Shown: piece by piece, positions 34,572 through 42,539 of the stretch
Position numbering within the stretch: position 1 is the stretch's first letter
Layout of the letters: every line of letters begins with the position of its first letter
Source: Porphyromonadaceae bacterium UBA7332
GTDB taxonomy: Bacteria; Bacteroidota; Bacteroidia; Bacteroidales; UBA7332
Direction of reading: 5' to 3'
NCBI GenBank assembly: GCA_002471225.1
Contig: DKPO01000032.1
Span: 1-56,936, forward strand
DNA: 56,936 bases
Translations under genes and position numbers: made by a program
The notes under the pieces: generated by a model
The model's database searches: none
Told to the model about the DNA's origin: nothing
Seen by the model: the letters and a program-made list of their open reading frames with translations, nothing else

Positions 34572-35801
34572 ATGAGAAAGTTATTTCTGTTGTTTATCGC
34601 AATCATACTTAGTTTTCCACTTTTAGCTTCGCATAAAGTAAAACCGGGTATTGAAGTTCTGCGCGATCAGCAATTCAAATTATTGGAAGGGAAGCGCGTA
34701 GGGTTGATAACTAATCCGACGGGAGTGGATCGTAATCTGAAAAGTACTATCGATATTCTGAATGAAGCACCGAATGTTAAACTGGTAGCTTTGTTCGGTC
34801 CGGAACATGGAGTACGGGGTGATGTTTATGCAGGTGATAAAGTAGATAATGCAAAAGATGAAAAGACCGGATTGCCGGTGTATTCTTTGTATGGCAAAAC
34901 CCGAAAGCCAACAGATGAAATGCTGAAGGGAATAGATGTATTGGTATATGATATTCAGGATATCGGTTGCCGTTCCTTTACCTATATAAGTACACTTGGA
35001 TTGGCGATGGAAGCAGCGGCAAAAAATGGAATTGAGGTAGTCGTACTGGACAGGCCGAATCCGTTAGGTGGAAAAAAAGTTGAAGGAAACCTGGTAGAGG
35101 ATGGTTATACTTCTTTTGTGAGTCAGTTTAAAATACCCTATATCTATGGATTGACTTGTGGCGAGCTTGCGAAGATGCTTAACGAAGAGGGCCTGATCAA
35201 AGGCAAATGTAAGCTTTCGGTAGTCCCTATGAAAGGATGGAACAGAGATATGAAATATACAGAAACGGGATTGCAATGGATTGCGGCCTCTCCGCATATT
35301 CCACATCCACACTCTTCTGACTTCTATCCTGTATCGGGAATTCTGGGTGAGCTGGGAATTGTCTCTATCGGTGTAGGATATACATTGCCTTTCCAGCTAT
35401 TTGCAACTGATTCGATACCGGCTGATAAACTGGCAGATAATCTGAATGCATTAGGATTACCGGGTGTTCATTTTCGTCCGATTCATCTAAAACCTTTTTA
35501 TTCGGTAGGACAAGGAAAGAAATATCAGGGTGTTCAGGTGCATTTGACTGACTATGATAAAGCATCTTTATCTGATATTCAGTTTTATGTGATGCAGGAA
35601 ATGTACAAATTGAATCCGAATATGAAATTCTTTGATCTTGCTGCGAAAGGGCGTAATAATATGTGGGACAAAGTATGCGGAACGAATCAGATTCGTTTAC
35701 GTTTAGCGAAGAACTATTCGGTAGATGATATCAAATCCTATTGGCATAAAGATGACGATTCTTTTAAAAAGCGTTCAAGAAAATATTGGCTTTACGAATA
35801 A
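34572..35801 (+). CDS. namZ: Exo-beta-N-acetylmuramidase NamZ (DUF1343 family)
   Basis: This 409-residue protein has a signal peptide (1-20, ending PLLAS). The DUF1343 family is now known as NamZ, which removes MurNAc from the non-reducing end of peptidoglycan fragments. Motifs seen: VGLITNPTGVD (about 44-54), FGPEHGVRG (about 75-83), YDIQDIGCRSFTYI (about 122-135), LDRPNPLGG and GLQWIAASPHIPHP. The export signal places it in the periplasm, feeding MurNAc to the next gene product. Length and motif order match the family. Confidence 0.88.
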   Translation: MRKLFLLFIAIILSFPLLASHKVKPGIEVLRDQQFKLLEGKRVGLITNPTGVDRNLKSTIDILNEAPNVKLVALFGPEHGVRGDVYAGDKVDNAKDEKTGLPVYSLYGKTRKPTDEMLKGIDVLVYDIQDIGCRSFTYISTLGLAMEAAAKNGIEVVVLDRPNPLGGKKVEGNLVEDGYTSFVSQFKIPYIYGLTCGELAKMLNEEGLIKGKCKLSVVPMKGWNRDMKYTETGLQWIAASPHIPHPHSSDFYPVSGILGELGIVSIGVGYTLPFQLFATDSIPADKLADNLNALGLPGVHFRPIHLKPFYSVGQGKKYQGVQVHLTDYDKASLSDIQFYVMQEMYKLNPNMKFFDLAAKGRNNMWDKVCGTNQIRLRLAKNYSVDDIKSYWHKDDDSFKKRSRKYWLYE

Positions 35802-35826
35802 TCAATTAACCTGATACTGTGAAATT

Positions 35827-37008
35827 ATGGCACAAAAACAACAACGATTATTATCGTTAGATGTATTACGAGGGATAACGATAGCCGGAATGATAATGGT
35901 TAATAATCCCGGATCCTGGTCTGCGATTTATGCTCCGCTGAGACATGCGAGCTGGAACGGACTTACTCCGACAGATTTAGTTTTTCCCTTTTTTATGTTC
36001 ATTATGGGTGTCTCAACCTATATGTCTTTGTCGAAATTTGACTTTAAGTTCTCGACAGCTTTTTTGAAAAAGTTAATCAAGCGAACTCTTATTATTTTTG
36101 CAATAGGTTTGGCTATAGACTGGTTTGCCAATGTGTGTTACGGAGCCTTTAATATCAGCGATGTGACTCAAAGTTTTGGTGAACGTCTGATTCAGGGTCT
36201 GGTTTCTTTTGACCATTTGCGGATTCTGGGTGTTATGCAACGGTTGGCACTCTCTTATTGCTTTGCATCTCTGATTGTTGTTTTTGTGCCATTGAAGTAT
36301 TTATTGAAACTAATAGTACTGATTCTGATCGGTTATTTCTGTATGTTGTATTATGGAAACGGGTTTGAATTATCAGATACCAATATTATAGCCCGTGTTG
36401 ATTTGTCTCTTTGGGGAGCTGATCATATGTATAAGGAATATCTGCCTGACGGATCTCTGATTCCGTTTGATCCGGAAGGATTGCTTAGTACTATCCCTTG
36501 TATTGCACAGGTATTAATAGGTTTTTTAGCGGGAGACTTATTGAAAAACACTTCTGATATTCATCAAAAAGTAGAAAGACTACTTATCTGGGGGACAATA
36601 TTATTCTTTGCAGGAGCATTATTGAGTTATGGTTGTCCTATAAATAAGAAGATCTGGAGTCCGACATACGTATTGGTGACTTGTGGATTGGCTTCTTCTT
36701 TCTTAGGTTTGTTAATATGGATTATTGATATTAACGGCAAAAAGAGATGGTCATCTTTCTTTGAAGCTTTTGGTGTAAATCCTCTTTTTATGTATGTACT
36801 TGGTGCATTTCTTTCAATATTACTCGGAAGTATCTGTTTTCAAACGAGCGAAGGAATAATAAGTCTGCATGGATATATTTATCAATCGATCTTATCACAC
36901 ATTGCTGATCCATATATGTCATCACTTTTATTTGCAGTTGCTTTTATTATGGTAAACTGGGTAATAGGCTATATATTGTATAAAAAGAAGATTTATATTA
37001 AGATTTAA
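35827..37008 (+). CDS. murT: MurT-like inner-membrane protein (DUF5009/HGSNAT-like family)
   Basis: This 393-residue protein has about 10 to 11 membrane helices and the family start LLSLDVLRGITIAGMIMVNN, followed by HASWNGLTPTDLVFPFF with the conserved His. Relatives are annotated as heparan-alpha-glucosaminide N-acetyltransferase-like or NagX. From memory of Tannerella forsythia work, a MurNAc transporter (MurT) gene lies directly before a sugar kinase and MurQ, the order seen here. The assignment to MurT therefore rests on gene order and family resemblance. An acyltransferase or other transporter role remains possible. Confidence 0.7.
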   Translation: MAQKQQRLLSLDVLRGITIAGMIMVNNPGSWSAIYAPLRHASWNGLTPTDLVFPFFMFIMGVSTYMSLSKFDFKFSTAFLKKLIKRTLIIFAIGLAIDWFANVCYGAFNISDVTQSFGERLIQGLVSFDHLRILGVMQRLALSYCFASLIVVFVPLKYLLKLIVLILIGYFCMLYYGNGFELSDTNIIARVDLSLWGADHMYKEYLPDGSLIPFDPEGLLSTIPCIAQVLIGFLAGDLLKNTSDIHQKVERLLIWGTILFFAGALLSYGCPINKKIWSPTYVLVTCGLASSFLGLLIWIIDINGKKRWSSFFEAFGVNPLFMYVLGAFLSILLGSICFQTSEGIISLHGYIYQSILSHIADPYMSSLLFAVAFIMVNWVIGYILYKKKIYIKI

Positions 37009-37044
37009 TAGAATACAATCAATCAGGACTAACATCTTAAATTT

Positions 37045-37887
37045 ATGATACTGATAGCAGATAGCGGATCAACCAAGACAGCATGGGCTTTGGTTGACCG
37101 AAGTGGCACTGTTTTCGAATATGAGACTGCTGGGATTAATCCTTATTTTCAGACGACACAAGAGATTTATGACAATCTGAATGAGAAACTGATGCCTTTC
37201 ATTTTGCAGATTAATGTAGCAGCAATTTATTTTTATGGGGCTGGTTGTGCAACCGACGAAAAGAAGGAGGTTGTCGCAACGCCTTTACGACAATTATTTC
37301 CAAATGCCGTGATAAAAATTGAAAGTGATTTGCTTGGAGCAGCAAGAGCTTCGTGTCAGCATACACCAGGGATTGTTTGTATCTTAGGAACCGGTTCTAA
37401 TTCGTGCTTTTATGACGGGGACAAGATTGTAAAGAATGTTTCTCCACTTGGTTATATTCTGGGTGATGAGGGGAGCGGAGCGGCATTGGGTAAACAATTA
37501 GTTGCAGATTGTTTGAAAAATCAAATGCCTCAGTATTTGACAGATCGATTCTTTAAACGATTTAATCTGACTCCTGCTGTGATCCTGGATAAAGTGTATA
37601 AACAACCTTTTCCAAATCGTTTTTTAGCTGGCTTTACTCCTTTCCTGAAAGAAGAAATTGCGGAAACTCCCATTGCTGAACTGGTTTATAAAGGATTCAG
37701 AAGCTTTCTGATACGTAATATCCGTCAATATGATTATGAAAATTTTGATTTAAACTGTATCGGATCTGTAGCATTCCATTTCGAGGATCTATTTCGGCTT
37801 GCTGCTGAAGATCAGGGAATGATTATTGGTGGTATTACTAAAAATCCGATGAATGGATTGATTAAGTTTCACACAAACTCAATGTAG
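37045..37887 (+). CDS. murK: N-acetylmuramate/GlcNAc kinase (BadF/BadG/BcrA/BcrD ATPase family)
   Basis: This 280-residue cytosolic ASKHA-fold kinase has the phosphate-1 loop DSGSTKT (7-13), GTGSNS near 114 and GDEGSGAALG near 137. Family members include GlcNAc kinases and MurK, which makes MurNAc-6-phosphate. Only 2 nt separate it from murQ, whose substrate is MurNAc-6-phosphate, so MurNAc phosphorylation is the expected reaction. It may also act on GlcNAc. Confidence 0.82.
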   Translation: MILIADSGSTKTAWALVDRSGTVFEYETAGINPYFQTTQEIYDNLNEKLMPFILQINVAAIYFYGAGCATDEKKEVVATPLRQLFPNAVIKIESDLLGAARASCQHTPGIVCILGTGSNSCFYDGDKIVKNVSPLGYILGDEGSGAALGKQLVADCLKNQMPQYLTDRFFKRFNLTPAVILDKVYKQPFPNRFLAGFTPFLKEEIAETPIAELVYKGFRSFLIRNIRQYDYENFDLNCIGSVAFHFEDLFRLAAEDQGMIIGGITKNPMNGLIKFHTNSM

Positions 37888-37889
37888 AG

Positions 37890-38708
37890 ATGAATGAATT
37901 TAAAAAAATAACCGAGATGCCTTCATTATATGATAATCTGGAGGCTATGGATGTAGAGGAAATTCTTTATCATATAAATGATGAGGATCAGAAAGTAGCT
38001 TTGGCTGTTCGCCAGACAATTCCACAAATTGAAATTCTTGTGACAGGTATTGTGGATCGAATGAAAAAGGGGGGTCGCATCTTTTATCTGGGAGCAGGAA
38101 CAAGCGGGCGATTAGGTGTATTGGATGCTTCAGAAGTTCCTCCTACTTTCGGAATGCCGAATACGTGGGTAATCGGTCTGATTGCCGGAGGTGACCGTGC
38201 GTTAAGGAATCCGGTTGAGTCTGCCGAAGATGATCCTGAGAAAGCATGGGCAGAGCTTGAGAAACATCAGATCAATGAATTAGATACAGTTATAGGTATT
38301 GCAGCATCAGGAACAACACCTTATGTAATAGGAGCATTGGAAAAAGCACGCTCAAAAGGATTGCTTACTGCTGGTATTTCCTGTAACCCTGATTCACCGG
38401 TATCTCAGGCTGCTGAGATCGCTATAGAGGCTATTGTTGGTCCCGAGTTTGTAACGGGAAGCACAAGAATGAAGTCTGGAACAGCTCAGAAGATGATTTG
38501 TAATATGATTACAACTTCGGTTATGATTAAACTTGGTCGTGTGAAAGGTAATAAGATGGTAAATATGCAGCTTACCAATAAGAAGCTTATTGATCGGGGA
38601 GCACGTATGATTGTTGATGAGACAGGTATAGCTTATGAGCAGGCAAAAGATCTGTTGTTGCTTCATGGTTCAGTCAGGAAAGCCATCGATAGTTTAAATG
38701 GAGTTTAA
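37890..38708 (+). CDS. murQ: N-acetylmuramic acid 6-phosphate etherase
   Basis: This 272-residue SIS-domain enzyme cleaves the lactyl ether of MurNAc-6-phosphate, giving GlcNAc-6-phosphate and D-lactate. The phosphosugar-binding loop YLGAGTSGRLGVLDASE (66-82) carries the catalytic Glu82 (Glu83 in E. coli), and a second acidic residue lies in ESAEDD near 113. GPEFVTGSTRMKSGTAQK near 178-195 is also typical. It is slightly shorter than the 298-residue E. coli protein, as in other Bacteroidota. It is the last gene of the salvage operon and is followed by a terminator. Confidence 0.95.
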   Translation: MNEFKKITEMPSLYDNLEAMDVEEILYHINDEDQKVALAVRQTIPQIEILVTGIVDRMKKGGRIFYLGAGTSGRLGVLDASEVPPTFGMPNTWVIGLIAGGDRALRNPVESAEDDPEKAWAELEKHQINELDTVIGIAASGTTPYVIGALEKARSKGLLTAGISCNPDSPVSQAAEIAIEAIVGPEFVTGSTRMKSGTAQKMICNMITTSVMIKLGRVKGNKMVNMQLTNKKLIDRGARMIVDETGIAYEQAKDLLLLHGSVRKAIDSLNGV

Positions 38709-38794
38709 TTACGAAAACAGCATGAATATGTGACTATAGCGATAGTGTTAAATGCCTTCTGCTGTAGAGTACAATCATTAAAGATAATGTATTT

Positions 38795-38839
38795 GCACTT
38801 GTATGACTGACTTATGTTTGTTGTACAAGTGCTTTTTAT
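38795..38839 (+). terminator. Terminator of the salvage operon
   Basis: GCACTTGTA pairs with TACAAGTGC across a 20-nt loop, followed by TTTTTATT. It is 86 nt past murQ. Confidence 0.75.
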
Positions 38840-38860
38840 TACATTATTATATAACAAAAA

Positions 38861-38892
38861 AGCGTTTACAGATCCGAAGATCCGTAAACGCT
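38861..38892 (-). terminator. Terminator of rplU-rpmA
   Basis: On the minus strand AGCGTTTAC/GTAAACGCT encloses a GATC-TTCG-GATC inner hairpin and is followed by six T. It is a very stable UUCG-capped hairpin. Confidence 0.9.
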
Positions 38893-38964
38893 AATTCGTT
38901 ATCTTTTTAATCCTGCTTAATCTCTAAGTATTGAGATCTGCAACTTGATTAATCTGAGATCAGA

Positions 38965-39222
38965 TTAGTTAAGTGGCTCAACAGAGATGAAAGATTTGTT
39001 GTCTTTTTTCTTGCGGAAAACAACTGTACCGTCAACTAATGCAAATAGAGTGTGATCTTTACCCATACCTACATTTTCACCTGGATGGTGAACTGTACCT
39101 CTTTGACGTACGATGATGTTACCTGCTTTAGCGAATTGTCCACCGAAGATTTTTACTCCTAGACGTTTGCTTTCTGATTCGCGGCCGTTCTTAGAACTAC
39201 CCACACCTTTTTTATGTGCCAT
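38965..39222 (-). CDS. rpmA: 50S ribosomal protein bL27
   Basis: This 85-residue protein is a clear bL27: MAHKKGVGSSKNGRES at the N terminus, then AGNIIVRQRGTVHHPG and VGMGKDHTLFAL. It sits near the ribosomal peptidyl-transferase centre. The N terminus starts at AHKKG, with no cleavable Firmicutes-type extension. It is 20 nt downstream of rplU in the standard rplU-rpmA operon. Confidence 0.97.
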   Translation of the reverse strand: MAHKKGVGSSKNGRESESKRLGVKIFGGQFAKAGNIIVRQRGTVHHPGENVGMGKDHTLFALVDGTVVFRKKKDNKSFISVEPLN

Positions 39223-39242
39223 TTTCTAATAGAGTTTTAAAA

Positions 39243-39554
39243 TTAAGCGATAATTTCTTTAACTAACACTTGAGTAAACGATTGGCGGTGACCATTGCGT
39301 TTTTTGTAACCTTTTCTTCTTTTCTTTTTGAAAACGATTACTTTTTCTCCTTTTAGGTGAGAAAGAACTTCGCATACAACTTTAGCACCTTCTACAGCAG
39401 GAGCACCAATTTTCAAATCGCCATTGTTGTCAACCAACAATACGTTTGCAAACTCTACCGAAGCACCTCTTTCAGCTTCAATACGGTGAACATACAATTT
39501 CTTACCAGCCTCAGCTTTGAATTGTTGTCCTTGAATCTCAACGATTACGTACAT
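39243..39554 (-). CDS. rplU: 50S ribosomal protein bL21
   Basis: This 103-residue bL21 begins MYVIVEIQGQQFKAEAG and ends with the basic RNA-binding KKRRKGYKKRNGHRQ motif (about 77-91). It binds 23S rRNA in the large subunit. It is the first gene of the rplU-rpmA unit and is preceded by a structured leader of about 78 nt. Confidence 0.97.
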   Translation of the reverse strand: MYVIVEIQGQQFKAEAGKKLYVHRIEAERGASVEFANVLLVDNNGDLKIGAPAVEGAKVVCEVLSHLKGEKVIVFKKKRRKGYKKRNGHRQSFTQVLVKEIIA

Positions 39555-39632
39555 CTGTTTTTTTATTTACAGGTTACCTCCGTAAGGCGGGATGCATTGT
39601 GCAACCTCTTGATCAGCCTTTTTCGGAATCAT
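39555..39632 (-). ncRNA. rplU 5' leader, possible ribosomal-protein autoregulatory structure
   Basis: The predicted leader contains an outer stem AGGTT/AACCT (39571-39607) enclosing a TGCA/TGCA hairpin (39593-39603) and a CCG/CGG pair. A GGAGG inside it is too far (about 24 nt) from the ATG to be the ribosome-binding site. Ribosomal-protein leaders in this position are known in other phyla. Function here is inference. Confidence 0.35.
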
Positions 39633-39638
39633 CGGGTG

Positions 39639-39669
39639 CAAAAGTAGAAACTTTATTCGAGTTTTGCAA
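39639..39669 (-). promoter_or_regulatory. rplU-rpmA promoter
   Basis: On the minus strand TTG (39667-39669), 20 nt, TACTTTTG (39639-39646). Confidence 0.7.
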
Positions 39670-39712
39670 GCTTTTAAAGCTAATTATCAATAGATAGAGG
39701 CATAGAATAAAA

Positions 39713-39745
39713 AAAAGAGTCTCCCGAAAATCGGGAAACTCTTTT
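39713..39745 (-). terminator. Terminator of the galM-hexose transporter operon
   Basis: AAAAGAGTCTCCCG pairs with CGGGAAACTCTTTT with one mismatch and loop AAAAT. Eight T follow on the minus strand. It lies between the transporter stop codon and the rplU promoter. Confidence 0.88.
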
Positions 39746-39769
39746 GATATGTTTGTGAAAAGCGTTTGC

Positions 39770-41032
39770 TTATTCTTGAATATCTTGTTTGCGTGGAGTA
39801 GATCCTGATACAGCATAGTATAAAAGGAATACCTCACAAGCAGCGATCAATGTCCATGTAAGATCCCATCCGCCGATTACGTCAGCGAATACACCTTGTA
39901 CTAATGGAATGATACCACCACCAACTACACCGATCATGATAGCACCTGAACCAAGAGATGCATATTTACCAAGACCTTTAACAGCTAAAGAGAAAATAGC
40001 AGGCCACATGATTGAGTGGAATAAACCAACACCAACTAATAACCATGGATTTTCAAGAGCCATACCAGCAATTAATAATACTGCTGATGCAACAGAAGTG
40101 AAAGTTAACTGGATTTTAGCAGGAACTTTGCTGATGAATGATCCGATCAAACGACCAACTAACATACCACCCCAGTAAAGAGAAGCCATTAGAGCTGCTT
40201 TTTCAGCGAATTCACCACCAAGTTGTTTTGCGAAAGATACGATGTTTGTACCTACAGCAACCTCAACACCTACATAGAAGAAGATAGCAACAACACCTAA
40301 TACTAAGTGACGGAAAGACCAGATACTACGTGGAAGAACTTCTCCTTCTTCAGCAGTAGCACTTTTGATTGTTGGAAGGTCTAATCTTTTTACGATAGCA
40401 GCCAATACAGCGATAACGATTGCCAATACGATGAAAGGAACGATTAAGCTGTCAATTTGAGCTGATTTACCACCGAAGATAACATATGCTACGAAAAGAG
40501 GTCCGATAGTTGTTGCAACAGAGTTACTTGCACCACCGATACTCTGACGTTGTACGTCACTTGTTCCTTTTACGTTACAGTTAACAAGGAATGGGTTGAT
40601 AACAACCTGCATAACTGTTACAGCACCACCTACGATGAATGAACCGATAAGGAAGATGAAGAATGCAACAGGAACTTCAATGCTTGGTCCGAAGTTGATA
40701 CTTACCGGAGAGTAAACCTGAAGTAAAACTGAAGCTTCGAAAATAAGAAGTCCAATGATCATTACTAAAAGAGCTCTTACAAGAGTTCCTTTATATCCTA
40801 ATTTTGTAACCCAGTTCGCACCAATACCTCCGAAAGCCGGATACGCTAAGAACCATGAGAAGGTAATGAATGTCATCAAAGTGTTTTTGATATCCCCTGC
40901 ACTTGATAAAAGAGCCTCTTTAAGTGGCTCCTGGAACTGCTGATTAATATTCGTAAAGAACCCAACGAAGAAGAATAAAATAACCATTATAATAAATGGC
41001 CCTGTGTAATTAATCTCTTTGCTATTAGTCAT
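39770..41032 (-). CDS. gluP: FHS-family hexose:proton symporter (GluP/FucP-like MFS)
   Basis: This 420-residue membrane protein has about 12 helices and family motifs FFFVGFFTNINQQFQEPLKEA (about 16-36, split here: FFFVGFFTN then QQFQEPL), QVVINPFLV and GRLIGSFIS. FucP/GluP transporters import fucose, glucose or galactose with protons. It lies 38 nt after galM in the same operon, which favours glucose or galactose. It is closest to the glucose/galactose group by context, and the sugar cannot be fixed from sequence. Confidence 0.85.
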   Translation of the reverse strand: MTNSKEINYTGPFIIMVILFFFVGFFTNINQQFQEPLKEALLSSAGDIKNTLMTFITFSWFLAYPAFGGIGANWVTKLGYKGTLVRALLVMIIGLLIFEASVLLQVYSPVSINFGPSIEVPVAFFIFLIGSFIVGGAVTVMQVVINPFLVNCNVKGTSDVQRQSIGGASNSVATTIGPLFVAYVIFGGKSAQIDSLIVPFIVLAIVIAVLAAIVKRLDLPTIKSATAEEGEVLPRSIWSFRHLVLGVVAIFFYVGVEVAVGTNIVSFAKQLGGEFAEKAALMASLYWGGMLVGRLIGSFISKVPAKIQLTFTSVASAVLLIAGMALENPWLLVGVGLFHSIMWPAIFSLAVKGLGKYASLGSGAIMIGVVGGGIIPLVQGVFADVIGGWDLTWTLIAACEVFLLYYAVSGSTPRKQDIQE

Positions 41033-41069
41033 TTTTGTTTAGATTTTAATTAGTTATTTAAAAGCTTGA

Positions 41070-42143
41070 TTATTTTTCTACACTAAATTTATATGTACAT
41101 GTCTGTCTGTATTTCTCGCCCGGATGAAGAACTGTGCTTGGGAAATGAGCGTGATTCGGAGAATCAGGGAAGTGTTGTGTTTCTAAACAGAATGCACTTC
41201 TTTCGCCGTAACATTTGCCAAACTTGCCTTCGAATCCGCTTAACCAGTTACCTGTATATAGTTGTACGCCCGGTTCTGTAGTGAAAACGTCCAGACGAAT
41301 TCCCGTTTTAGGTGATACTGCTGTAGCGGCATGGCTTAATTCTCCGTAATAAGCTTTAGTCAGTACATAATTATGGTCATACCCCTTACCATAGATCAGT
41401 GCTGTAAAGTTATCATTGATGCGTTCGCCAATTGTATGTGTTGTCGTAAAGTCAAGTGGAGTACCTTCTACTTTGGCAATTTCACCTGTCGGGATCAACG
41501 TCTCATCAGATGGAGTGTAAAACTTCGCATTGATCTGCATTGTGTGATCTGTGATAGTTTCTTCTCCCGCTCCGGATAAATTGAAAAATGCGTGATTAGT
41601 AAGATTTAATACGGTTGTTGCATCTGTTTGCGCAACATAATCAATTTTTACTGCATTATCATTCGTCAATTCATAAGTCATTACGACTTCTAATTGTCCC
41701 GGATAACCTTCTTCACCGTCAGGCGAAGTATATCCAAGAGTGATGCTGTTAGTTGTAATTGAAATAACATCCCATACTTTACGGTTGAATCCTTCAATTC
41801 CGCCATGTAAACTATTCGGACCGTTGTTAACGGCTAAAGTATATTCTTTGCCATTTAATGAGAATTTACCTTTTGCGATACGATTCCCATAACGACCGAC
41901 TACTGATCCAAGATATTTTTCCGGAGCATTGATATAAGCATCCAGTGTTTGATATCCTAAGACAACATCAGTTAGTTTATTGTCTTTATTCGGTACAAGA
42001 ATCGATACGATAAATGCGCCGTAGTTCGTTACGTAGATTTCTGCACCGTTGTCATTTACCAAGCGAAATAAATCAACTTGTTTATTGTCTAGTGTGCGTT
42101 GAAAATCCTCACGTAATAAGTGTTCTTTTCGGTTATTTTCCAT
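41070..42143 (-). CDS. galM: Aldose 1-epimerase (galactose mutarotase)
   Basis: This 357-residue enzyme interconverts alpha and beta anomers of galactose or glucose before phosphorylation. Signatures seen: GRYGNRIAKG, NGPNSLHGG, the catalytic-His segment NHAFFNLSG near 185 and the catalytic Glu in CLETQHFPDSPNH near 325. No export signal is present. The frame extends to a TTG 9 nt upstream, but the ATG at 42143 (MENNRKEHLL) is preferred. It is the first gene of a two-gene operon with an FHS hexose transporter. galK is not adjacent, which is unusual for Bacteroidales galM loci. Confidence 0.92.
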   Translation of the reverse strand: MENNRKEHLLREDFQRTLDNKQVDLFRLVNDNGAEIYVTNYGAFIVSILVPNKDNKLTDVVLGYQTLDAYINAPEKYLGSVVGRYGNRIAKGKFSLNGKEYTLAVNNGPNSLHGGIEGFNRKVWDVISITTNSITLGYTSPDGEEGYPGQLEVVMTYELTNDNAVKIDYVAQTDATTVLNLTNHAFFNLSGAGEETITDHTMQINAKFYTPSDETLIPTGEIAKVEGTPLDFTTTHTIGERINDNFTALIYGKGYDHNYVLTKAYYGELSHAATAVSPKTGIRLDVFTTEPGVQLYTGNWLSGFEGKFGKCYGERSAFCLETQHFPDSPNHAHFPSTVLHPGEKYRQTCTYKFSVEK

Positions 42144-42180
42144 AGTTCTCAAAGAGGATTAAAAAAGATTCAATAGAGTT

Positions 42181-42198
42181 ACTTTTGTTACCAAAAGT
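42181..42198 (-). promoter_or_regulatory. Candidate operator at the galM transcription start
   Basis: A perfect inverted repeat ACTTTTG-TTAC-CAAAAGT lies about 7 nt downstream of the predicted transcription start and 38 nt before the ATG. Size and position fit a repressor site. The cognate regulator is not in the window. Confidence 0.5.
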
Positions 42199-42211
42199 TT
42201 GTTCACAGCTG

Positions 42212-42242
42212 TAAAAGTATAAGTTTTCAGTTAAAAAACAAA
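42212..42242 (-). promoter_or_regulatory. galM operon promoter
   Basis: On the minus strand TTTG (42239-42242), 19 nt, TACTTTTA (42212-42219), one mismatch to the -7 consensus. Confidence 0.6.
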
Positions 42243-42330
42243 CATTTTTATCAAAAGGAAATTATTAAAATAATATTTCGTAAGAATAATACTCTATTTA
42301 CCAAAGCTTTAAAAGTAAGCAGTGTGTTAC

Positions 42331-42345
42331 ATTTGTGTTACAAAT
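42331..42345. repeat. Short palindrome in the galM-tamB gap
   Basis: ATTTGT-GTT-ACAAAT is a 6-bp inverted repeat inside a duplicated GTGTTACA motif (42323-42330 and 42335-42342). The rest of the 340-bp divergent gap is A+T-rich and shows no gene. Confidence 0.4.
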
Positions 42346-42456
42346 ACGGGAAATGATTGTCAATAGGGGAGAACGTAACTTATAAAAAAGTTGAAATATA
42401 GGAGCTCGTTGCTGATTTTTAGTGGATCGGAATAAAGAGCGTTTGGAGTATTTTCT

Positions 42457-42464
42457 TATTTTTG
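42457..42464 (+). promoter_or_regulatory. tamB-clpC promoter -7 element
   Basis: TATTTTTG matches TAnnTTTG. It predicts a start near 42471, which leaves no ATG before 42540 in the transcript. No good -33 box is at the right spacing. Confidence 0.45.
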
Positions 42465-42539
42465 TCTGAGAAATACATTTAAATACTACGCACTATTAAA
42501 ACGATACGAAATATAATACTTGGATTACTGTTCTGTATA

